A stretch of DNA of 5,213 bases from Myxococcales bacterium (GCA_027005175.1 JALTMC010000370.1:1-5213); one strand, 5' to 3'; shown: positions 1 through 5,146, counted from the first letter of the stretch. Notes: a model not told the origin generated them from the sequence alone. Translations and numbers: made by a program.

Positions 1-90
1 CGATATGACGCCCCGCACGAAAGTACGGGTCTGCGAGGCAACATGATATAGTCATGGGGTAAGTCCCAAGGGGACTCTGTACTTGGAAAG
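1..90 (+). ncRNA. Possible structured RNA, resembling the 3' core of a group I intron (partial, low confidence)
   Basis: No protein gene is evident here. The plus strand shows a hairpin at 13-28 with one internal mismatch, capped by a GAAA tetraloop closed by C-G. A 5-bp pairing joins 5-9 to 51-55, and a perfect 6-bp hairpin lies around 62-76 (AGTCCC / GGGACT with loop AAG). Between them is GATATAGTC at 45-53. This resembles the J8/7-P7[3'] signature of group I introns, which often read AAGATATAGTCC and are followed by a P9 hairpin, as seen here. P3, P4-P6 and the 5' strand of P7 would lie left of the window, so the assignment cannot be completed. No recognisable 3' exon follows: only a short frame ending at TGA 123-125, and no tRNA T-arm. 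The hairpins are seen; the intron identity is inference and could be coincidence. Confidence 0.25.
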
Positions 91-122
91 CAATGATACG
101 CGAACGTAGATTTAGTTATGAA

Positions 123-194
123 TGACCCCTACGGGATTCGAACCCGCAATTTCTGGAGTGAAAGTCCAGCGTCCTGCCGTTAGACCAAGGGGCC
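123..194 (-). tRNA. tRNA-Glu(TTC)
   Basis: The reverse complement folds into a full cloverleaf of 72 nt. The acceptor stem is GGCCCCT/AGGGGTC with one G-T pair, followed by discriminator A73. The D-arm is GTCT/GGAC, the anticodon stem CTGGA/TCCAG, and the T-arm GCGGG-TTCGAAT-CCCGT. The loop CTTTCAC gives anticodon TTC, which decodes GAA/GAG. No CCA is encoded. It is the last of five tRNAs on this strand. Much of its sequence matches the Asp tRNA at 429-502 (D-stem, T-arm, anticodon-loop flanks), which suggests the two are paralogues. Confidence 0.96.
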
Positions 195-282
195 GTATTG
201 TTCGAGTTGTGCGGCACGCGCCTCTTTGTTCATTGAATTCCATGATTGTCTCCTTTGCCACATCAAGTGGCTTGTTTATGAG

Positions 283-354
283 TTGGGGTGGTAGGGATCG
301 AACCTACGACATCTGTGTTCCAAACACAGAGTGCTACCACTGCACTACACCCCA
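283..354 (-). tRNA. tRNA-Pro(TGG), atypical
   Basis: The reverse complement gives a complete 72-nt cloverleaf. The acceptor is TGGGGTG/CACCCCA with A73, the D-arm GTGC/GCAC, the anticodon stem CTGTG/CACAG, and the T-arm GTAGG-TTCGATC-CCTAC. The seven-base loop TTTGGAA places TGG at positions 34-36, so the tRNA should read proline CCN codons. The D-arm and the ATGTC variable region also resemble bacterial Pro tRNAs. Two features are odd. Position 37 is A, whereas proline tRNAs almost always carry G37 (methylated to m1G). The first pair is U1:A72, as in Gln tRNAs, instead of the usual C1:G72. No CCA is encoded. The gene itself is sure; isoacceptor identity rests on the anticodon. Confidence 0.9.
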
Positions 355-428
355 AGAATGGGCCGAAATGGAGCCGGTCAAACGTGTGAAGTCACTTGTT
401 TGAACGGACTCGGTTGAAATGGAAAGAG

Positions 429-502
429 CGGTCCCTACGGGATTTGAACCCGCGCTACCGGAGTGACAGTCCGACGTCCTGACCAGGCTAGACCAAGGGA
501 CC
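429..502 (-). tRNA. tRNA-Asp(GTC)
   Basis: The reverse complement folds into a 74-nt cloverleaf. The acceptor is GGTCCCT/AGGGACC with discriminator G73, the expected Asp identity base. The D-stem is GTCT/GGAC with a 10-nt D-loop, the anticodon stem TCGGA/TCCGG has one T-G pair, and the T-arm is GCGGG-TTCAAAT-CCCGT. Loop CTGTCAC gives anticodon GTC, decoding GAC/GAT. No CCA is encoded. Only four bases separate its 5' end from the 3' end of tRNA-Asn at 507-577, so the two must be processed from a common transcript. Confidence 0.96.
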
Positions 503-506
503 CCAG

Positions 507-577
507 AGGAGATGCCCGGATTTGAACCGGGAAAGTCTGATTAACAGTCAGATATGATACCGTTTCATCACATCTCC
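507..577 (-). tRNA. tRNA-Asn(GTT)
   Basis: The reverse complement gives a 71-nt cloverleaf. The acceptor is GGAGATG/CATCTCC, the D-arm ATGA/TCAT, the anticodon stem TCTGA/TCAGA, the variable loop has 4 nt, and the T-arm is CCCGG-TTCAAAT-CCGGG. Loop CTGTTAA gives anticodon GTT, decoding AAC/AAT. The discriminator is T (U73), which is unusual because bacterial Asn tRNAs normally carry G73. No CCA is encoded. The gap to tRNA-His is six bases, consistent with one polycistronic tRNA transcript. Confidence 0.94.
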
Positions 578-583
578 AAAGAG

Positions 584-655
584 GGTGATTGAGGGGAATC
601 GAACCCCCAATTTGAGGACCACAACCTCACGTGTTGCCACTACACTACAACCACC
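584..655 (-). tRNA. tRNA-His(GTG)
   Basis: The reverse complement folds into a cloverleaf whose anticodon stem TGAGG/CCTCA encloses loop TTGTGGT, giving anticodon GTG (CAC/CAT). The acceptor is GTGGTTG/CAATCAC with one G-T pair. An extra encoded G at position -1 faces C73, the hallmark identity pair of bacterial His tRNAs. The T-arm is GGGG-TTCGATT-CCCC. No CCA is encoded. This is the promoter-proximal tRNA of the minus-strand cluster. I could not identify a convincing promoter in the 60-100 bases upstream of it (656-760). Confidence 0.95.
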
Positions 656-798
656 AGAAGAGAGCCTTCGATTGCACAAGAACGGTGAACTACAAGTCGC
701 GAATCAAGTCGGTATTGCTGATTCATGGTAAGGATGCAAATATCCTATGACATAAGAATCCTATGGGTCTTCTTTTGACCTGCGACTCATGACGAACC

Positions 799-832
799 AA
801 AAAAAACCGCCTGAGTTGTTGTACCCAGGCGG
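799..832 (-). terminator. Intrinsic (rho-independent) terminator, minus strand
   Basis: On the minus strand a perfect 7-bp G+C-rich stem (CCGCCTG at 826-832 read in reverse, pairing with CAGGCGG at 807-813) encloses a 12-nt loop. Eight T residues follow directly (the A-run at 799-806 on the plus strand). This is a textbook intrinsic terminator for leftward transcription. On the plus strand no T-run follows the stem, so it is one-directional. It lies 29 bases past the stop of the small minus-strand ORF at 862-1107 and about 145 bases upstream of the tRNA cluster. It would therefore separate that ORF's transcript from the tRNAs. Confidence 0.85.
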
Positions 833-861
833 CTCTTATACTGACTCTTTTTGTCGAAGAG

Positions 862-1107
862 TTAGTTGAGATCACTTGGATATAGGGGTTCGGGTACATG
901 TTGATGGCTTGGATGATTCTCAAGGCATAGAAGGTCTGCCGGAAGAATAGCAAGGCCATCAAACAAGAGGTCTTGATCGTGATGATTCAGAGGGGGGAGG
1001 GTACTGGGATTGGTGTTGGCTTGTGCAAAGACAGAGGAGGTCGTTTGTTGCGTTTGTAGCGAAACACTTACAGCACAACTTGTTTGAATGGAAAATTGGA
1101 TACTCAT
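862..1107 (-). CDS. Hypothetical small protein (81 aa)
   Basis: This is an open frame of 81 codons from ATG (1107-1105) to TAA (864-862). I do not recognise its family. Support comes from context. An AAAGG ribosome-binding site lies 8 bases upstream of the ATG, and a strong intrinsic terminator follows the stop by 29 bases on the same strand. A further 6-bp hairpin (844-862) overlaps the stop. The product has a Ser/Thr/Gln-rich N-terminal half with few charges and a His/Pro/Leu-rich C-terminal half containing HHDQDLL. It has two cysteines and no clear signal peptide or membrane segment. It is transcribed divergently from the ATPase operon. It could be a small secreted or regulatory protein, a peptide precursor, or a chance frame. 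The terminator is firm evidence of a leftward transcript; the coding assignment is moderate to weak. Confidence 0.4.
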   Translation of the reverse strand: MSIQFSIQTSCAVSVSLQTQQTTSSVFAQANTNPSTLPPLNHHDQDLLFDGLAILPADLLCLENHPSHQHVPEPLYPSDLN

Positions 1108-1133
1108 GTCTCTAGCCTTTATCGTATCGTTCG

Positions 1134-1154
1134 TCCCTTTCTTGGTGAAAGGGA
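1134..1154. repeat. Perfect inverted repeat (8-bp stem, 5-nt loop)
   Basis: TCCCTTTC (1134-1141) and GAAAGGGA (1147-1154) pair perfectly around TTGGT. No T-run follows on either strand, so it is not a standard terminator. It lies between the divergently oriented small ORF (start 1107) and the ATPase gene. It could be an operator or an mRNA leader hairpin; no function can be assigned from sequence. Confidence 0.5.
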
Positions 1155-1330
1155 AATAGAAGGTTTATCCCGTCTTGTTGTGGGGTATTACGGGAGAGAG
1201 TCAGACGGGTTCGATAAAAAATCAAAAAAGTTAATCGAAAACCTGTGGTAGGATGTGACGGCCTTACTTACAAACGATGAGCTTCATCGTAGAATCCATC
1301 AGTTTGTACAGAACAATGAACGGCAACATT

Positions 1331-1550
1331 TTGACTTTTCTTATGGAAGGTCCCTTGTTTTCGACCTTTTTTATGGAAGGTCCCTTGTTTTCGACCTTTT
1401 TTATGGAAGGTCCCTTGTTTTCGACCTTTTTTATGGAAGGTCCCTTGTTTTCGACCTTTTTTATGGAAGGTCCCTTGTTTTCGACTTTTCTTATGGAAGG
1501 TCCCTTGTTTTCGACTTTTCTTATGGAAGGTCCCTTGTTTTCGACTTTTC
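1331..1550. repeat. 30-bp tandem repeat (minisatellite), seven full copies plus a partial
   Basis: Seven contiguous 30-bp units occupy 1341-1550, each beginning TTATGGAAGGTCCCTTG. Copies 1-4 end TCGACCTTTT and copies 5-7 end TCGACTTTTC; all other bases are identical. A partial unit of the second type (one mismatch in 10) precedes at 1331-1340, and a degenerate tail follows at 1551-1564. Because 30 is a multiple of three, several frames stay open. In the ATPase frame the units read YGRSLVFDLF or YGRSLVFDFS; in the next plus frame they read MEGPLFSTFF-like. Both variant bases change the amino acid in the ATPase frame (L to F, F to S), so selection on that peptide is not apparent. Near-identity among copies indicates recent expansion or homogenisation, typical of a slippage-prone variable-number locus. 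Confidence 0.97.
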
Positions 1551-1566
1551 GATCTTTCGACGACTG

Positions 1567-1574
1567 AAGGAGAT
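1567..1574 (+). promoter_or_regulatory. Strong ribosome-binding site that decides the ATPase start
   Basis: AAGGAGATGA (1567-1576) differs from the ideal AAGGAGGTGA at one base. Measured from GGAG, it is 6 bases from TTG 1579 but directly abuts ATG 1573, which is too close. It therefore points to TTG 1579 as start. By contrast, only a poorly placed AGGA precedes the far upstream GTG at 1255. The TGA (1565-1567) of a second-frame leader ORF running through the minisatellite overlaps its first base. Confidence 0.65.
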
Positions 1575-1578
1575 GACA

Positions 1579-2556
1579 TTGCAGGATGTTTCGACACATG
1601 AACAGATTCAGCAGATTCAGGAGGAGATTTCCAAGGTCTATGTGGGGGGGCAGGCTCTGGTAGAGATGTTGTTGACGGGGCTTCTTTCGGGAGGGCATAT
1701 CTTGCTGGAGGGAGTGCCAGGGGTTGCGAAAACAACCTTGGTCAAGGCATTTGCTTCTTGTTTGGGTGTTGATTTTCAACGCATACAATTTACGCCAGAT
1801 CTGTTGCCTGCTGACATCACGGGGAGTTATATCTTTCATGCGCGAGAGCAAGAGTTTATATTGCGTAAGGGTCCGTTGTTTGCCAACGTCGTGTTGGCAG
1901 ATGAGGTGAACCGTGCACCGGCCAAGACGCAGAGTGCGATGTTGGAGGCGATGGCAGAGCAGCAGATTACCATTGAAGGGGAGCGTCATCCGCTGTACGC
2001 TCCTTATATGGTTCTAGCGACTCAAAATCCGGTGGAGCAGGAAGGGGTATATCTGTTGCCAGAGGCTCAGTTGGACCGCTTTTTAATGAAGCTGTATATC
2101 GAGTATCCCGGACGCAAAGTCGAGAAAGAGATCCTGCGTCGGTATAAGAGTATACCCAAGCCTGTGTTGCAGGTGGTAGAGGCAGAGACCATCTTGCAAT
2201 GGCGCATGCTGGTGGAGGAGATCCATCTGTCAGAAGAACTTGAAGATTATATCATTGACATTGTTCATTATACACGGAAACATCGGGATGTTTTGTTAGG
2301 AGCGTCTCCTCGTGCGAGCCTTGGCCTGTTGCATGCGTCTCGGGCGTTAGCTTTTGTGAGAGGCCGGGACTATGTGGCTCCCGACGATATCCGTGAGCTT
2401 GTAGAGCCGATTGTTGCTCATCGTGTGATTATGCAACCCGAAGCCGAGCTGGATGGACGGAATGCCTCCCATGTATGTCAGGAGGCAAAGTCCAAAGTGG
2501 CTGTGATTCGGCGGCCTCCTTCCAAGCCCCAAGCCCGACCTGCTCGACCCTTATGA
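1579..2556 (+). CDS. MoxR-family AAA+ ATPase
   Basis: This encodes an AAA+ ATPase of the MoxR family (AAA_3 type). Such proteins act as chaperone-like factors that hydrolyse ATP to activate or assemble partner proteins, commonly VWA/DUF58 proteins. Numbered from TTG 1579 (325 aa), the Walker A motif GVPGVAKT is at about 45-52 and Walker B VLADE is at about 105-109. The sensor segment LATQNPVEQEGVYLLPEAQLDRF and the sensor-2-like GASPRASLGLL follow, then the C-terminal lid with the family's DYVAPDD. Homology with the family begins just after this start, and 325 aa is a normal length. The strong ribosome-binding site at 1567 supports TTG 1579. The frame is open back to GTG 1255, which would add 108 residues made mostly of ten-residue repeats (433 aa in all). 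ATG 1573 is another candidate. The stop overlaps the next start as ATGA, indicating translational coupling. Confidence 0.93.
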   Translation: MQDVSTHEQIQQIQEEISKVYVGGQALVEMLLTGLLSGGHILLEGVPGVAKTTLVKAFASCLGVDFQRIQFTPDLLPADITGSYIFHAREQEFILRKGPLFANVVLADEVNRAPAKTQSAMLEAMAEQQITIEGERHPLYAPYMVLATQNPVEQEGVYLLPEAQLDRFLMKLYIEYPGRKVEKEILRRYKSIPKPVLQVVEAETILQWRMLVEEIHLSEELEDYIIDIVHYTRKHRDVLLGASPRASLGLLHASRALAFVRGRDYVAPDDIRELVEPIVAHRVIMQPEAELDGRNASHVCQEAKSKVAVIRRPPSKPQARPARPL

Positions 2557-3158
2557 CACTCGAATTTCGTACCATCGACCTGGAGCGACATGGGGCACTG
2601 TGCTCTCAGATTCGCGCCGAAACTTTTGCTGTAAGCTTCCAATCGGATGCCTTATTTTGGGCAGAGGCCGGAGAGGGGGGGGAGTTTTATCTTGCCGCAC
2701 TTCGGGAGCGAATGCTCTATTTACCAGGGAGTTGTGTTCATGCTTGGAGGGGCGATGAACTCGTAGGCATGGTAGAGCTTAAACCTTTTGCCAAAGAACC
2801 AACAGTGGGATACGTCAATACATTTTATCTGATGCCCACCTTTCGAGGGCAGGGTCTCACACAGGCACTGGAAAACTATACCAAAGAGTTCTTTCTTGGG
2901 CTTGGTATCACAACGGTTCGTTTGACAGTCAGTCCAAGAAATACCAGAGCTGTGTCTTATTATCGCAAGCACGGGTGGGAGGAAATAGGGACATTGCCCA
3001 TGTCGGAAGGGTGGTTGTCGTATTACAATGCAGGTGTCTTGAGAGAGGGGAAGGCTCTTCCACCACGACCTGTTTCTCACGATGCCACGTTGAACTTGGA
3101 GGTGGCCCTCGGTGGTGTAGAGCATGTCTTGTTGATGGAAAAACGAAATGAATATTGA
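2553..3158 (+). CDS. GNAT-family N-acetyltransferase
   Basis: This is a 201-residue protein with the GCN5-related acetyltransferase fold, which transfers an acetyl group from acetyl-CoA to an amine; the substrate cannot be told. Motif A spans about 88-109, with the acetyl-CoA pyrophosphate-binding loop RGQGLT at 98-103; the last position is T where G/A is usual. The motif B region NTRAVSYYRKHGWEEIG at 130-146 is typical of the family. The start at ATG 2553 overlaps the ATPase stop (ATGA). An in-frame start at 2475 exists but would overlap the ATPase by 82 bases, and 2553 fits the conserved domain. There is no clear ribosome-binding site, so translation probably depends on coupling. The 3' end overlaps the DUF58 gene by 11 bp. 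A GNAT gene between moxR and DUF58 is not part of the standard pair, so it may modify an operon product or be an accidental passenger. Confidence 0.9.
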   Translation: MTLEFRTIDLERHGALCSQIRAETFAVSFQSDALFWAEAGEGGEFYLAALRERMLYLPGSCVHAWRGDELVGMVELKPFAKEPTVGYVNTFYLMPTFRGQGLTQALENYTKEFFLGLGITTVRLTVSPRNTRAVSYYRKHGWEEIGTLPMSEGWLSYYNAGVLREGKALPPRPVSHDATLNLEVALGGVEHVLLMEKRNEY

Positions 3159-4950
3159 TCACGTGCTGGTCAAACAAACAGAGGCATGTTTGATTCCAGA
3201 GGCACCACCTGAGACGTCACCGATGGAGTGGACCGGTCGTTGTCGCTGGCTTGCCTTGTTTTTGATTCTACTTACTGGACTCGGATTGTGGCACCAGAAT
3301 TGGTATTTTTTCAGTGCAGGTGTGTTGGGTCAGTTTGCTTTGTTCATGATGTCTCTGCAATTTCGACTTGATGCCGAACGGCTTTTGCCTTCCGGTGGTG
3401 CGAGTTGGAGCCAGCCTTTCTTTTGGCCGTTAGGTCCTTTGGAGCCTTCTTTCAACCCATCGGCTTCGAACCCTGACATCTCCTCTGAACACTCGATACC
3501 ACGAGGACTTCGACTTCAATGGAAGCCCGAAGAATCAACGACGTTTCGTTCGGGGCAGGGCGGCGAACTCACCTTATTGCTTCAGAGTCTCCGAACCTCC
3601 TTGCAGCTTCATCATCTTAAATTGCGCCACTCTGTCTATGCCTCTTCGACACTGGATTGGGGAGAGCAGAAATATGTGAGCTTGCTCGCTTCGAGGGCGG
3701 ATATTACCGTGACATGGGATACTCCTGTTGTGGGGAAATTTCGGATACATGGGCTTGAATTTGACGTGGAGGACCGGTGGCACTTGTTTCGAGCGTTTCG
3801 ATATGTTCGAGTTCCTTTGTTGTTTCGTGTGCTCCCTTCCATTCCCCTACGAAAAATTGATCGACATGGCCGTCGGCTACGATTGATTCAGCGGGAGCAA
3901 TCGGGTGCTCCCCAAAAGCGAGCTGGTGCAGGTACCGAACTGCGTGACATCCGAGATTATCGCCCTGGCGATGCCCGGCGAAATATTGTTTGGAAGCACA
4001 GCGTTCGGTTGCAGAAACTCTTGTGTCGTGAATTCGAAAGTGAGACTTTAATGTCGAGCTATTTGTTGTTGGATATCGGGCAATCGATGCGACAGGGAAT
4101 ACCGGGACACCGACCCATCGATTATGCCAATGAAGTGGTGGCAGCGTTCTCCAAAGCTTCGCTGGCCTCGCGGGATGCAGTGGGTCTGATTAGCTTTGAT
4201 GGAGAGATCTTTCGACATGACAACGCTGCATCTGGACAACGCCAACTCCACCGAATTCTCTTACACTTGGAAGAACTACATCAGATTACAGACTATCCTT
4301 TTTCTCAGATGCGCCTGAGTCATCTTGCCGGGTGGGTTGGAAGATTTCTATTCCGTGAAGGATTGCTTTCACGCCAAGATGGACAACTTCCTCCAACCCA
4401 TCATGAAACCGTTGCTTATGTATGGGATCTGGTCTGGCGTCACCCCGAGTTAGGATTTCCCAAAGGATGGGAGTCGGATCGCCAGTTGGTAGACAAGGTT
4501 CTGCGATACGCCTGCCGTGTTTTGGGTATCGAGCTTCCTTATCGGTATCATCAATGGGTGACCCAGAAAGCAGTCGGCCTTCAAGAGAGTATCGAAAAAG
4601 CTTCCTCCTCCCTACATGCAGGGCAACTGATCGCTGTGCTGAGCGATCTCGATGACATCATCCACTGGGATGGTATCCTCAGATCCCTCAAACTGGTTCG
4701 GCAACGTCGACAACACCTCGTGTTCTTGTGTCCGTTTACACCATGGTTCGAAGCCGAGGAAGCTATTCGAGACCAAGAACAGGACAAGATGCTTCGTGAG
4801 ATCTTTATCCTGGAACAATGGCGTCGTAGACAACGTGTTGAACGCCTCGCCGGACAATGGCATATTCCGATCTTATCCCTAGAGCCCAAAGTTGCCCCCG
4901 CTACTTTACTCTATCGTTTGCAACGACTACGCTTCGGTGGACGTCTCTAA
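3148..4950 (+). CDS. DUF58 / VWA-like membrane protein
   Basis: This is a 600-residue protein with two predicted membrane helices near the N-terminus (about 34-48 and 52-70) and a large soluble remainder. The DUF58 signature is clear: GTELRDIRDYRPGDARRNIVWK at about 262-283, followed by a VWA-like domain. That domain has strand LLLDIGQSM (MIDAS-like D309, S313), GLISFDG, and the fourth strand LIAVLSDLDD at about 494-503. The canonical DxSxS is DIGQS here, so the first Ser is Gly. About 100 residues (roughly 384-490) are inserted in the VWA-like domain, making the protein longer than the usual 300-450 aa. DUF58 proteins are common partners of MoxR ATPases; the biochemical role is unknown. The start ATG 3148 overlaps the acetyltransferase gene by 11 bp. 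Its last 36 bases are nearly repeated at 4992-5027. Confidence 0.92.
   Translation: MNIDHVLVKQTEACLIPEAPPETSPMEWTGRCRWLALFLILLTGLGLWHQNWYFFSAGVLGQFALFMMSLQFRLDAERLLPSGGASWSQPFFWPLGPLEPSFNPSASNPDISSEHSIPRGLRLQWKPEESTTFRSGQGGELTLLLQSLRTSLQLHHLKLRHSVYASSTLDWGEQKYVSLLASRADITVTWDTPVVGKFRIHGLEFDVEDRWHLFRAFRYVRVPLLFRVLPSIPLRKIDRHGRRLRLIQREQSGAPQKRAGAGTELRDIRDYRPGDARRNIVWKHSVRLQKLLCREFESETLMSSYLLLDIGQSMRQGIPGHRPIDYANEVVAAFSKASLASRDAVGLISFDGEIFRHDNAASGQRQLHRILLHLEELHQITDYPFSQMRLSHLAGWVGRFLFREGLLSRQDGQLPPTHHETVAYVWDLVWRHPELGFPKGWESDRQLVDKVLRYACRVLGIELPYRYHQWVTQKAVGLQESIEKASSSLHAGQLIAVLSDLDDIIHWDGILRSLKLVRQRRQHLVFLCPFTPWFEAEEAIRDQEQDKMLREIFILEQWRRRQRVERLAGQWHIPILSLEPKVAPATLLYRLQRLRFGGRL
4915..4950 (+). 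repeat. Direct repeat, copy 1 (3' end of the DUF58 gene)
   Basis: These 36 bases, which encode RLQRLRFGGRL and the TAA stop, recur at 4992-5027 with 32 of 36 identical. The start-to-start distance is 77 bases. Flanking bases are not clearly similar, so this is not a simple 77-bp tandem duplication. Confidence 0.85.
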
Positions 4951-4976
4951 ATAAACATTGAGAGGAGAGGGGCATC

Positions 4977-5027
4977 ATGAGACACTTCAAACGTTTGCAG
5001 CGACGACGCTTCGTTGGACGTCTCTAG
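4977..5027 (+). CDS. Mini-ORF (16 aa) repeating the DUF58 C-terminus
   Basis: ATG 4977 to TAG 5027 encodes MRHFKRLQRRRFVGRL, a strongly basic 16-residue peptide. It is preceded by a purine-rich AGAGGAGAGGGG, whose AGGAG (4963-4967) sits about 9 bases upstream of the ATG. From 4992 onward it copies the end of the DUF58 gene in the same reading frame, including a stop, with substitutions L to R and G to V. It may be translated as a short coupling or leader peptide for the gene starting near 5147, or be a relic of recombination. The ribosome-binding site and the preserved frame favour translation; its short length and duplicated origin argue for caution. Confidence 0.35.
   Translation: MRHFKRLQRRRFVGRL
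4992..5027 (+). repeat. Direct repeat, copy 2 (in the intergenic region)
   Basis: This is the second copy of the 36-bp segment at 4915-4950, with four substitutions (offsets 9, 14, 23 and 36). The stop changes from TAA to TAG, and the frame is retained within the 16-codon ORF. Confidence 0.85.
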
Positions 5028-5146
5028 AGGGTTCAACGTTTAAGCTGTTGGCTACTTGGTTCAGGATCTTGTGTACGGATTCGATTGGGTGGTTGTTTTT
5101 GTTAAATCATTGTTTCTTGGGTCAACATCTTTCCTTGGAGACCTCG

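Noticed and set aside
62-76. Hairpin AGTCCC/GGGACT as terminator of the tRNA cluster
   Set aside because: No T-run follows on the minus strand, so it does not qualify as an intrinsic terminator.
122-403. Plus-strand 93-codon frame across the tRNA region
   Set aside because: It is antisense to tRNA-Glu and tRNA-Pro; the GFEPA and GRDRTYD-like strings are the familiar false translation of reverse-complemented T-arms.
723-962. Minus-strand 79-codon frame
   Set aside because: It runs straight through the intrinsic terminator at 799-832 and overlaps the better supported small ORF in another frame.
1121-1149. Minus-strand promoter TTCACC - 17 bp - TACGAT for the 81-aa ORF
   Set aside because: The spacing is right and each box matches 4 of 6, but transcription would start inside or after the AAAGG site, and matches this weak are common by chance.
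1331-1550. CRISPR array
   Set aside because: Units are contiguous with no unique spacers; this is a plain tandem repeat.
1264-1989. Minus-strand 241-codon frame, and another of 155 codons at 1268-1735, antisense to the ATPase gene
   Set aside because: They exist because a 30-bp repeat keeps frames open on both strands; they lie antisense to conserved ATPase motifs and have no independent support.
2475-2552. 26-codon N-terminal extension of the acetyltransferase
   Set aside because: It would overlap conserved-frame ATPase sequence by 82 bases, while ATG 2553 gives a standard ATGA junction and a normal domain start.
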